DNA of 64,000 bases from an uncultured Draconibacterium sp. Lineage in GTDB: Bacteria; Bacteroidota; Bacteroidia; Bacteroidales; Prolixibacteraceae. Shown piece after piece: positions 24,674 through 32,063 of the stretch. The notes under the pieces were generated by a model that did not search any database, was not told the DNA's origin, and saw nothing but the letters and a program-made list of their open reading frames with translations. The position numbers and the translations under genes are program-made. Numbering within the stretch: position 1 is the first letter of the stretch; every line of letters starts with the position of its first letter. The stretch is from the NCBI RefSeq assembly GCF_963676735.1, contig NZ_OY781464.1:1707001-1771000 (forward strand), written 5' to 3'.

Positions 24674-27600
24674 ATGTTACTAAATTGCCACACCTATTAC
24701 AGCTACAAGTTTGGTACGCTTTCAATTGATGAGTTGATTGACGAAGCAACCGAAAAAGGCTATCATTCGTTGGTACTGACCGATATCAACAATACATCGG
24801 CAACCATCGATTTTATCCGCCGCTGCGAAGGAAAGGATTTGCGCCCGGTTGTGGGTACTGATTTCAGAAATGGCGCACAGCAGCAATACATTGGCATTGC
24901 AAAAAACAACAATGGCTTTCAGAAACTGAACGAGCACCTGACGATGCATTTGCACGAAGAAGCTGATTTTACAGAACGAGCTCCTGAAATGGAAGATGTA
25001 TATTTCATTTATCCTGTTGGGAAAGTACATCCAAAACTGTTGCGCGAGAATGAATTTATTGGAGTTAAACCAACGCAGGTAAGCAAAATATTTGGCGATT
25101 TACGGAATTACAAACACAAGCTGGTGGTTTTGCAGCCTGTAACTTTTCGCAATAAACGCGATTTTAATATCCACCGGCTTTTGCGTACCATGGATAACAA
25201 TACGCTGCTGAGTCGCCTCCCCAAAAGCGAAGAAGCCAACCCCGATGAAATTATGTTTCAGCAGGAAAAGATTCTGGAAATTTTTAGTGATTTTCCGGAA
25301 ATTATTGAAAACACCCGGCGTTTAATCGATAGCTGTTCCATTCATTTTTTGTTCAAAAAAGCTAAAAACAAAAAGTGTTTTACCAACTCGCCCGATGCTG
25401 ATTTTGAATTGCTTACAAGGCTGGCGAAGAAAGGGTTGGGATATCGCTTTAATCGCCCTTCGGGGGCAGTAATTGCGCGAATGGAGAAAGAGTTGCAGGT
25501 AATCCGTCAGATGGATTTTGCTTCGTATTTTCTTATTAATTGGGACATTGTGGAGTACGCCCGGCGCGAAGGCTGTTACTATGTAGGGCGCGGAAGTGGC
25601 GCCAACAGTATGGTGGCCTATTTGCTCCGAATTACTGATGTCGACCCCATAGAACTGGATTTATATTTCGAGCGTTTTATCAACCCCTCGCGGAAAAGTC
25701 CGCCCGATTTCGACATTGACTTTGCCTCGCGCGACCGCGACCATATTACCCGCTATATTTTCGACCGGCATGGCTGGGACCATACGGCCTTGGTGGGTAC
25801 CTACATCACTTTTCAGTATAAATCGGTAGTTCGCGAATTGGGAAAGGTATTTGGATTACCAAATCATGAAATTGAAAAGCTGCAGAAAGTAAGCGATTTT
25901 AGCAGTTTGGATGAAATTGGCCGTTTGGTTTTGCAATACAGTAAATTAATTCATGGTTTTCCAAGCCATTTAAGTGTGCATTCAAGCGGAATTCTGATTT
26001 CGGAAGAACCCATTAATGCTTACTCGGCCACCATTATGCCGCCTAAAGGTTTTCCTACAATACATTTTTCAATGCTTGAAGCTGAGGACCTTGGTTTTGC
26101 GAAATTTGATATTTTGGGGCAACGCGGACTGAGCAAAATTCAGGATGCCATTCAATTGGTGGAAGAAAACCAGGGCGAAGAAATTGATATCCACAATTTG
26201 CAGACTTTTAAGGAAGACTCGCAGATAAAAGAGCTGCTGAAATGCGGAAATACCATCGGGTGTTTTTACGTGGAATCGCCGGCAATGCGCATGTTGCTTA
26301 CCAAGCTCGAAGCCGACGACTACCTGCGTTTGGTGGCGGCTAGTTCTATTATTCGCCCGGGAGTGGCGCAAAGTGGTATGATGCGCGAATATATTTTGCG
26401 TTACCGCGACCGAAGCCGGTGTGTGGCAGCAAAAGCCGAGGCGCCGGAGCTTTATAAACTACTGGAAGAAACCTACGGCGTAATGGTGTACCAGGAAGAT
26501 GTGATAAAAGTGGCGCACCTGTTTGCCGGATTAACTTTGGCCGAAGCCGATATTTTACGACGGGGTATGTCGTGGAAATTTAAACAGCGCAATGAGTTTG
26601 GCAAAATCAAAAACAAGTTCTTTTCCAACTGTGCCGAGCGAGGCTATGAGCAGGCTTTGGTGACCCGCGTTTGGACTCAGATTGAAAGTTTTGCGAATTA
26701 TGCTTTTTCCAAAGGCCATTCGGCATCGTATGCAGTAGAGAGTTTTCAGGCACTGTTTATAAAGGCCTACTATCCGCTGGAGTATATGGTGGCAACTATT
26801 AATAACGGCGGCGGTTTTTACCGCACCGAATTGTATGTGCACGAGGCGCGTATGCACGGAGCAACAATTTTTCCGCCCTGTGTTAACCGCAGCGAAAATA
26901 AAACAGTAATCTGCGGAAAATTAATTCACCTGGGACTTGGTTTCCTGAAAAGCCTGGAAACAAGTACCATTAATGCCGTTTTACAGGAACGTTACCGTGG
27001 TGGCTATTTTCGCAGTTTGCAGGATTTTTTGGCGCGCGTGCCCATTTCGCTCGAGCAGCTAAGTATTCTTATTCGTATTGGTGCCTTTAACTTCACTAAA
27101 AAAACCAAAAAAGAACTGCTGTGGAATGCGCATTTTATTTTATCAAAATCGAAACAAACAGCACCCGAGCCTACTTTGTTTCAACAAGAAGTAAAGGAAT
27201 TTAAAATTCCTGAATTATATTACCACCCACTGGAAAATGCCTACGATGAAATTGAGCTGCTGGGCTTTCCGGTTACCTGTTCGCCATTTGCTTTGCTCGA
27301 AAAAATGCGTTTGCCGCCAACTACTGCAAACGATTTGGCTTTGCTGGTTAACCAGAATGTGGCCATTGTTGGAAATTTGATAACGGTAAAACGCACCCGC
27401 ACCAACGATGGCAAAACCATGAGTTTTGGCGTATTCATTGATTTTGAAGGGCACTGGATTGATACGGTGCAGTTTCCTGAGATTGCCGCGCGTTACCCGT
27501 TTTCGGGAGGAGGTTGCTACCTCATAAAAGGAAAAGTAGTGGAGGAGTTTGGCTTCCTCAGCATTGAAGCTTCCGAAATTTATCGCCTGCCCAACGAAAA

Positions 27601-27691
27601 TATGGAAGAACCGTCGACACGTTTAAAGGCGCCGGATAAAAGTAAGTTACTACAGTCGAATGTTGCTGAGGATGCTAAATTGTTAAACTAA
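24674..27691 (+). CDS. Short DNA polymerase III alpha subunit (DnaE2-like, error-prone type)
   Basis: This is a C-family polymerase of 1005 residues, well below the replicative DnaE (about 1150-1270). The N-terminal PHP domain is degenerate: LNCHTYYSY has lost the first His of the HxH motif, and LTDINNTSAT has lost the TDH His, so metal-dependent proofreading is unlikely. The palm carries the catalytic block PDFDIDF (about 344-350), with YVGRGSGANSMVAYLL before it. A terminal OB domain (VAIVGNLITVKRTRT, about 900) is kept, but the tau-binding tail is missing. Start is ATG 24674; the frame is open to a TTG at 24668. Placement after dinB under a LexA-like regulator points to a mutagenic repair role. 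Confidence 0.88.
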   Translation: MLLNCHTYYSYKFGTLSIDELIDEATEKGYHSLVLTDINNTSATIDFIRRCEGKDLRPVVGTDFRNGAQQQYIGIAKNNNGFQKLNEHLTMHLHEEADFTERAPEMEDVYFIYPVGKVHPKLLRENEFIGVKPTQVSKIFGDLRNYKHKLVVLQPVTFRNKRDFNIHRLLRTMDNNTLLSRLPKSEEANPDEIMFQQEKILEIFSDFPEIIENTRRLIDSCSIHFLFKKAKNKKCFTNSPDADFELLTRLAKKGLGYRFNRPSGAVIARMEKELQVIRQMDFASYFLINWDIVEYARREGCYYVGRGSGANSMVAYLLRITDVDPIELDLYFERFINPSRKSPPDFDIDFASRDRDHITRYIFDRHGWDHTALVGTYITFQYKSVVRELGKVFGLPNHEIEKLQKVSDFSSLDEIGRLVLQYSKLIHGFPSHLSVHSSGILISEEPINAYSATIMPPKGFPTIHFSMLEAEDLGFAKFDILGQRGLSKIQDAIQLVEENQGEEIDIHNLQTFKEDSQIKELLKCGNTIGCFYVESPAMRMLLTKLEADDYLRLVAASSIIRPGVAQSGMMREYILRYRDRSRCVAAKAEAPELYKLLEETYGVMVYQEDVIKVAHLFAGLTLAEADILRRGMSWKFKQRNEFGKIKNKFFSNCAERGYEQALVTRVWTQIESFANYAFSKGHSASYAVESFQALFIKAYYPLEYMVATINNGGGFYRTELYVHEARMHGATIFPPCVNRSENKTVICGKLIHLGLGFLKSLETSTINAVLQERYRGGYFRSLQDFLARVPISLEQLSILIRIGAFNFTKKTKKELLWNAHFILSKSKQTAPEPTLFQQEVKEFKIPELYYHPLENAYDEIELLGFPVTCSPFALLEKMRLPPTTANDLALLVNQNVAIVGNLITVKRTRTNDGKTMSFGVFIDFEGHWIDTVQFPEIAARYPFSGGGCYLIKGKVVEEFGFLSIEASEIYRLPNENMEEPSTRLKAPDKSKLLQSNVAEDAKLLN

Positions 27692-27994
27692 AAAACTGAT
27701 AAATTGTATTTTGTGTGAATCGTTTTTTCGCCATGCTTTAGCTTGGCGATTCAAAGAAAATAACAAATGTGGCTTCATCCTTTAATTTTTCCTTAACGGC
27801 TAAAGCCATATCATTTTTGATGTCAGATATCACCGAACTAAAGTACGGTGCAAAACATTGATACTTCTTTGTGGCTTCGAGTCTTTGTGTTTAAAACAAA
27901 CCATTAGAACACAAAGAAAACTAAGACTTTTAAAATATCCTTTCCATTTCAAATTACTTCTAACTACATTTGAGTTTAACAAAAGTATACTCAA
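27692..27994. repeat. Repeat-filled spacer with REP-like copy 2
   Basis: No gene is seen. The spacer holds the second exact copy of the 20-base near-palindrome CGCCATGCTTTAGCTTGGCG (27729-27748), the palindrome GGCTAAAGCC (27798-27807; the counterpart of GGCTTTAGCC at 23169), and a 9-base stem CTTTGTGTT/AACACAAAG (27883-27891 with 27908-27916). These look like dispersed intergenic repeat elements, not coding DNA or a known terminator. Confidence 0.7.
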
Positions 27995-29035
27995 ATGAAG
28001 GCTGTTTATTACGAAGAATTTCAGGGGAAAGTAGAAGTTAGAGAAGTTCCCAATCCAACGGTTTCACAGGATAGTGTCATTATAAAAGTTGAAGCTACAG
28101 GACTTTGTCGCAGCGATTGGCACGGATGGATGGGACACGACCCTGATATCGTTTTACCTCATGTGCCGGGGCATGAGCTGGCAGGAGTAATTTCGGAAAT
28201 TGGAAGCGAAATAAAAAACTTTAAAGTGGGCGACCGCGTAACGGTTCCTTTTGTAAGTGGCTGCGGTTGCTGCCCCGAGTGCAACACAGGTAACCATCAG
28301 GTTTGCGACCACCAGTTTCAGCCAGGATTTACAGCCTGGGGTTCGTTTGCCGAGCTGGTGGAGATAAAATATGCCGATATCAACCTGGTGCATTTGCCTG
28401 ATGAAATTGATTTTGTAACAGCTGCCAGTTTGGGATGCCGCTTTATCACCTCGTTTCGTGCGGTAATCGACCAGGGAAAAGTTACTGCCGGACAATGGGT
28501 GGCTGTTCATGGTTGCGGTGGCGTTGGACTTTCTTCAATAAATATTGCTGCCGGTGCCGGTGCCAATGTCGTTGCTGTTGATATTGACGATGAAAAATTG
28601 CAACTGGCAAAAAAACTTGGCGCCAGTATTCTGATCAATGCTAAGCATGCAGAAGATATTCCGACAAAAATTAATGAAGTTACCGGCCGAGGAGCGCATC
28701 TTTCCATCGATGCATTGGGCAGCCAGGAAACCTGTTTTAACTCCATTTCCTGCTTGCGAAAGCGTGGAAAACATATACAAGTAGGCTTAACAACAGCTGA
28801 CCATAAACATCCTAAAGTGCCAATGGATAAAGTTGTGGCCCACGAAATTGAAATACTGGGAAGCCACGGTATGCAAGCTTTTCGTTACGATGCGGTATTT
28901 GAGATGATAAAAACCGGTAAAGTTCACCCCGAATTAATGCTTGGTAAAACTATTTCGCTGGATGAAGCTCCGGAAGCATTGGCAAATATGGACAAGTTTG
29001 AGAATCTGGGAGTTACTGTGATCAACAAATTTTAA
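27995..29035 (+). CDS. Zinc-dependent alcohol dehydrogenase
   Basis: This 346-residue medium-chain dehydrogenase has the GroES-like catalytic domain with the zinc ligands [13 protein letters not shown] (Cys near residue 38) and PGHELAGVI (His-Glu), and the structural zinc loop [16 protein letters not shown] (Cys at about 90-106). The Rossmann domain begins at [14 protein letters not shown] (about 169), followed by [18 protein letters not shown], with an acidic residue favouring NAD. It oxidises an alcohol or reduces an aldehyde; the substrate is not known. The nitrilase gene follows after 34 bases made up mostly of a dispersed repeat. Confidence 0.92.
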   Translation: MKAVYYEEFQGKVEVREVPNPTVSQDSVIIKVEATGLCRSDWHGWMGHDPDIVLPHVPGHELAGVISEIGSEIKNFKVGDRVTVPFVSGCGCCPECNTGNHQVCDHQFQPGFTAWGSFAELVEIKYADINLVHLPDEIDFVTAASLGCRFITSFRAVIDQGKVTAGQWVAVHGCGGVGLSSINIAAGAGANVVAVDIDDEKLQLAKKLGASILINAKHAEDIPTKINEVTGRGAHLSIDALGSQETCFNSISCLRKRGKHIQVGLTTADHKHPKVPMDKVVAHEIEILGSHGMQAFRYDAVFEMIKTGKVHPELMLGKTISLDEAPEALANMDKFENLGVTVINKF

Positions 29036-29062
29036 TCTGCGTTCATCCGCGTAATCTGCGAG
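29035..29062. repeat. Dispersed ATCTGCG-type repeat
   Basis: Three imperfect units of about 9-10 bases (ATCTGCG, ATCCGCG, ATCTGCG) fill almost the whole spacer between two genes. Similar short phrases are often seen between genes in Bacteroidota genomes; that comparison is from memory. Confidence 0.45.
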
Positions 29063-29069
29063 AAACAAA

Positions 29070-29837
29070 ATGAAAAACCTAAAAATAACCATCATACAAC
29101 CCGATATTATCTGGGAAGATCCACAGGCTAATCTTGAAAAGTATTCCAAATGGCTTGAAGATATTGAAGGTACTGATGTAATAATCTTTCCGGAAATGTT
29201 TACTACCGGTTTTTCAATGCATCCGGAAAAGTTAAAGGAATCTATGGATGGCATATCGGTAAAATGGATGCAACACGTGGCAGCAGAAAAAGCTGCCGCC
29301 ATAGCCGGCAGCTTAATAATTATTGATGGTGGAAAAATATTTAACCGTGCGCTCTGGGTTTTCCCCAATGGAGAGATTAGTATTTACGACAAACGCCACC
29401 TTTATTCGATGGGACAGGAACATTTGCATTATACGGCCGGCACTAAAAAAGAAATTGTAAATTACAAAGGCTGGAAATTATGCCCTCAAATATGCTACGA
29501 TCTGCGTTTCCCTGTTTTTGCCCGAAACATCGAAGATTATGATGTAATATTTTATATGGCAAACTGGCCCTCGCCACGGCATCATGTTTGGAAAAACCTA
29601 CTAGTTTCACGTGCCATTGAAAATCAAGCCTATTGCTTTGGTATAAATCGTGTTGGAACTGATGGAATGGGTTTAAGTTATAATGGCGATTCTGTTTTTG
29701 TTTCACCAAAGGGAATAGCTGAATTTATGGGCGAAAATGAAAGTATACAAACGTTTAGCCTCTCGTACAACGAGCTTCATCTTTTTCGGAAAAAGTTCCC
29801 GCTGTTAAACGATCGGGATCAGTTTCTTCTTCAATAA
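29070..29837 (+). CDS. Nitrilase-superfamily amidohydrolase, omega-amidase type
   Basis: This 255-residue cytoplasmic enzyme has the Glu-Lys-Cys triad of the nitrilase superfamily: E42 in FPEMFTTGFSM, K108 in YDKRHLYSMGQE, and C142 in QICYDLRFPVF. The sequence around the Cys (CYDLRFP) and the SMGQE block fit the YafV/NIT2-like omega-amidases, which hydrolyse 2-oxoglutaramate and related amides, including repair of deaminated glutathione products. An exported location is unlikely, with no signal peptide. Probably co-transcribed with the alcohol dehydrogenase gene, though no shared pathway is evident. Confidence 0.88.
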   Translation: MKNLKITIIQPDIIWEDPQANLEKYSKWLEDIEGTDVIIFPEMFTTGFSMHPEKLKESMDGISVKWMQHVAAEKAAAIAGSLIIIDGGKIFNRALWVFPNGEISIYDKRHLYSMGQEHLHYTAGTKKEIVNYKGWKLCPQICYDLRFPVFARNIEDYDVIFYMANWPSPRHHVWKNLLVSRAIENQAYCFGINRVGTDGMGLSYNGDSVFVSPKGIAEFMGENESIQTFSLSYNELHLFRKKFPLLNDRDQFLLQ

Positions 29838-29941
29838 CTAAAGCCAAGTTTTTGTAAAATTATTATTTAGTCTCTCAATAGTAACTTAAAAGATAGTTGC
29901 TATAAAACACAGTAAGTCAAGCATATAATAAAATCATATAG

Positions 29942-29987
29942 CATATAACTAATGATTTAGTTTGAAAACTAAGATATTAGTTATATG
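29942..29987 (+). terminator. Long hairpin after the nitrilase gene, possible terminator
   Basis: A perfect 12-base stem CATATAACTAAT/ATTAGTTATATG (29942-29953 with 29976-29987) encloses a second stem TTAGTTT/AAACTAA. There is no strong U run, and the right arm overlaps the promoter of the tonB gene. It may stop upstream transcription or be a regulatory site. Confidence 0.4.
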
Positions 29988-29991
29988 TTTG
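29961..29991 (+). promoter_or_regulatory. Promoter of the tonB gene
   Basis: TTTG (29961-29964), a 19-base gap, then TATGTTTG (29984-29991) is a full match to the Bacteroidota housekeeping promoter. The start codon is about 100 bases downstream. Both elements sit in the long hairpin region, so the promoter may be under control of whatever recognises it. Confidence 0.65.
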
Positions 29992-30092
29992 CTTTATAAT
30001 CATGATAAAAAGATGGCTAATACAAAGCAGGCGTACGGAACAAATTGAACGGTAAAAATTTTAAAGTATTAACCTGTAAATCTTAAAAAATC

Positions 30093-30782
30093 ATGGAAGC
30101 AAAAAAACTTAAAAAAGTAGATCTTGAAAACAAGCGAAACATGTTTTTTCTTATTGGCCTGGTAGTGTCGCTCGGACTAACACTTGTGGCGTTTGAATGG
30201 ACGACAAAACCGGCAAAAGCAGAATCCTTAGGTAGTATTCAATCGCTGGAAGTGGAGGAGGAAATTATTCCAATAACGCGAGAGCAGGAAATAAAACCGC
30301 CACCGCCGCCACCGCCACCAAAAATTGTTGAGATTTTAAACATTGTAGATGATAATGTGGAGATTGAACAGGAACTGGAAATTGAGGATTCAGAAGCTGA
30401 TGAAGAAACGGTAATTGATGTGCAACCTCTTATCGAAACCACTGATGAGCAGGAGGAAGTAACGGATGAAATCTTCATAATTGTAGAAGAAACTCCTGAA
30501 TTTCCGGGAGGAACAAGGGCATTATACCAATACATAAGCAGCCATGTTCGGTACCCGGTAATTGCACAGGAAAATGGCATTCAAGGAAAAGTGTATGTGA
30601 AATTTGTAGTTGACGAGGTGGGGAATGTAAGTAATGCTGAAGTTTTACGACCTGTTGAAGACTCGCTGGATAAAGAGGCCTTGCGTGTTATAAATAGTTT
30701 GCCACGTTTTAAACCCGGTAAACAACGCGGCAAACCGGTTAAAGTGTACTACAATGCCCAAATTACTTTTCAACTGCAATAA
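30093..30782 (+). CDS. tonB: TonB energy transducer
   Basis: This 229-residue protein has a short cytoplasmic start, one transmembrane helix (about residues 15-34), a periplasmic stretch with a proline run (KPPPPPPPPK, about 70-79), an acidic spacer, and a TonB C-terminal domain (about 132-229) starting with ETPEFPGG and ending in VYYNAQITFQLQ. It should join ExbB/ExbD to drive TonB-dependent receptors, but no exbB/exbD genes are here. It is 35 bases upstream of a gene with two more such domains, so the two form an operon. The same domain recurs at the end of BlaR1, suggesting recent local duplication. Confidence 0.93.
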   Translation: MEAKKLKKVDLENKRNMFFLIGLVVSLGLTLVAFEWTTKPAKAESLGSIQSLEVEEEIIPITREQEIKPPPPPPPPKIVEILNIVDDNVEIEQELEIEDSEADEETVIDVQPLIETTDEQEEVTDEIFIIVEETPEFPGGTRALYQYISSHVRYPVIAQENGIQGKVYVKFVVDEVGNVSNAEVLRPVEDSLDKEALRVINSLPRFKPGKQRGKPVKVYYNAQITFQLQ

Positions 30783-30817
30783 AAACTACTGATTATTAAT
30801 TATTTAAATTATATGAC

Positions 30818-31582
30818 ATGAAAAATTTAGCATTTATTATTTTATGCATTGCAATGGCAAGCAATGTGCTGGCTCAGGAGAAGATAAAAAAAGAACCTGA
30901 TGTTTTTATGATTGTTGAAGACATGCCCGAATACCCGGGTGGAGAAGAAGCTTTACGTGATGATATAGCAAAGCTGGTAAAATACCCTGCCGAGGCAAAA
31001 GAAAAGGGTTTGCAGGGCAAAGTTTACATCACCTTTATTGTTAATGAATTAGGGAAAATTGAGAATGCTAAAATTGCCCGGGGAGTTGATCCATTGCTTG
31101 ATAAAGAAGCTTTGCGCGTGATGAATGAGCTTGATAAAACCTGGCAGGCCGGGAAACAAAAAGGCAAAGCTGTTAAGGTATCTTATACAGTTCCAATAAA
31201 TTTTGCACTCGACGGTGGCCCAAAAACACCAGCGCCAGTGAAACACCCAACAGGCAAAGGCGAAAATGAGCTGTTCTATATTGTGGAAGATATGCCTGAA
31301 TTCCCGGGAGGAGATAAAGCTTTACGCGAGTACATCGCAAACTCGGTAAAATACCCGGAGGAAGCCGTTAAAAATAAAATAGAGGGTAAGGTGTTCGTTA
31401 CTTTTGTAGTTGAAAAAGATGGCTCGGTTGGCGAAACAAAAATTGCACGTGGAGTGGCTCCATCGCTTGATAAAGAAGCGCTCCGCGTTATACAGGCATT
31501 ACCAAAATGGCAACCCGGAAAACAGCGGGGCGAAGCCGTTCGTGTTTGTTACACAGTTCCAATAAATTTTGCATTGAATTAA
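30818..31582 (+). CDS. Exported protein with two TonB C-terminal domains
   Basis: This 254-residue protein has a signal peptide (KNLAFIILCIAMASNVLAQ) and two tandem TonB C-terminal domains (about residues 28-130 and 148-254). Each starts with a form of IVEDMPE-(Y/F)-PGG and ends with VPINFALD/N. There is no transmembrane anchor beyond the signal and no proline-rich linker, so it cannot act as a usual TonB spanning the envelope. It could be a soluble periplasmic or surface protein that binds receptor plugs or peptidoglycan. The two copies resemble each other more than most TonB domains do, a sign of duplication. In operon with tonB. Confidence 0.85.
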   Translation: MKNLAFIILCIAMASNVLAQEKIKKEPDVFMIVEDMPEYPGGEEALRDDIAKLVKYPAEAKEKGLQGKVYITFIVNELGKIENAKIARGVDPLLDKEALRVMNELDKTWQAGKQKGKAVKVSYTVPINFALDGGPKTPAPVKHPTGKGENELFYIVEDMPEFPGGDKALREYIANSVKYPEEAVKNKIEGKVFVTFVVEKDGSVGETKIARGVAPSLDKEALRVIQALPKWQPGKQRGEAVRVCYTVPINFALN

Positions 31583-31594
31583 AAAATTTTACCT

Positions 31595-31645
31595 ACCATA
31601 CCTAACGAAATAGTTTTAAAACTAATTTTTTAGGTATGGTTTTTG
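31595..31645 (+). terminator. Hairpin between the TonB genes and blaI
   Basis: An 11-base stem ACCATACCTAA/TTAGGTATGGT (31595-31605 with 31630-31640) is followed by TTTTT. The loop holds the perfect palindrome TAGTTTTAAAACTA (31611-31624). It is well placed as a terminator for the TonB genes; the palindromes could also be a BlaI operator. Confidence 0.65.
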
Positions 31646-31676
31646 TAGATTTAGGTCTTGTTGAAAAAGCATTAAT

Positions 31677-32063
31677 ATGAAGGAACTTACCAAAGCAGAA
31701 GAACAGGTAATGCAATTGCTATGGAAGCGCGAACAGGCATTTGTAAAAGATTTGATTGAAGATATGCCAGCTCCAAAACCAGCCTATAATACAGTGTCTA
31801 CCATAGTTCGCATACTGGAAAAGAAAGGATTTATTGGACATAATGCCTATGGAAAAACGCACGAATATTTTCCTTTGATTTCGCGGAAAGAGTATACGCG
31901 TTCGTTTATGAAAAACTTTATGCGTAACTACTTTAGTGGGTCCTTCCAGGAAATGGTGTCGTTTTTTGCCAAGGAAGATAACATGAGTTTGTCCGAATTA
32001 GATGAATTGATGGAGGATGTAAAGCGCGACATAAAAAACGAAAATCAGGATACCAATGAATAA
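31677..32063 (+). CDS. BlaI/MecI/CopY family repressor
   Basis: This 128-residue winged-helix repressor starts with KELTKAEEQVMQLLWKREQAFVKDL, the BlaI/MecI pattern, and has the recognition-helix region PAYNTVSTIVRILEKKGFIGH (about residues 38-58). The C-terminal dimerisation part has YTRSFMKNFMRNYF and a final acidic helix. In known systems the repressor is cleaved when the partner BlaR1-type membrane peptidase is activated. The stop overlaps the start of that peptidase gene by 8 bases, so they are translationally coupled. Targets are unknown; no beta-lactamase gene is in the window. Confidence 0.95.
   Translation: MKELTKAEEQVMQLLWKREQAFVKDLIEDMPAPKPAYNTVSTIVRILEKKGFIGHNAYGKTHEYFPLISRKEYTRSFMKNFMRNYFSGSFQEMVSFFAKEDNMSLSELDELMEDVKRDIKNENQDTNE

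Noticed and set aside
30239..30580. 113-residue Gly/Ser-rich frame on the reverse strand
   Set aside because: It mirrors the proline run and acidic linker of tonB; low-complexity antisense shadow.
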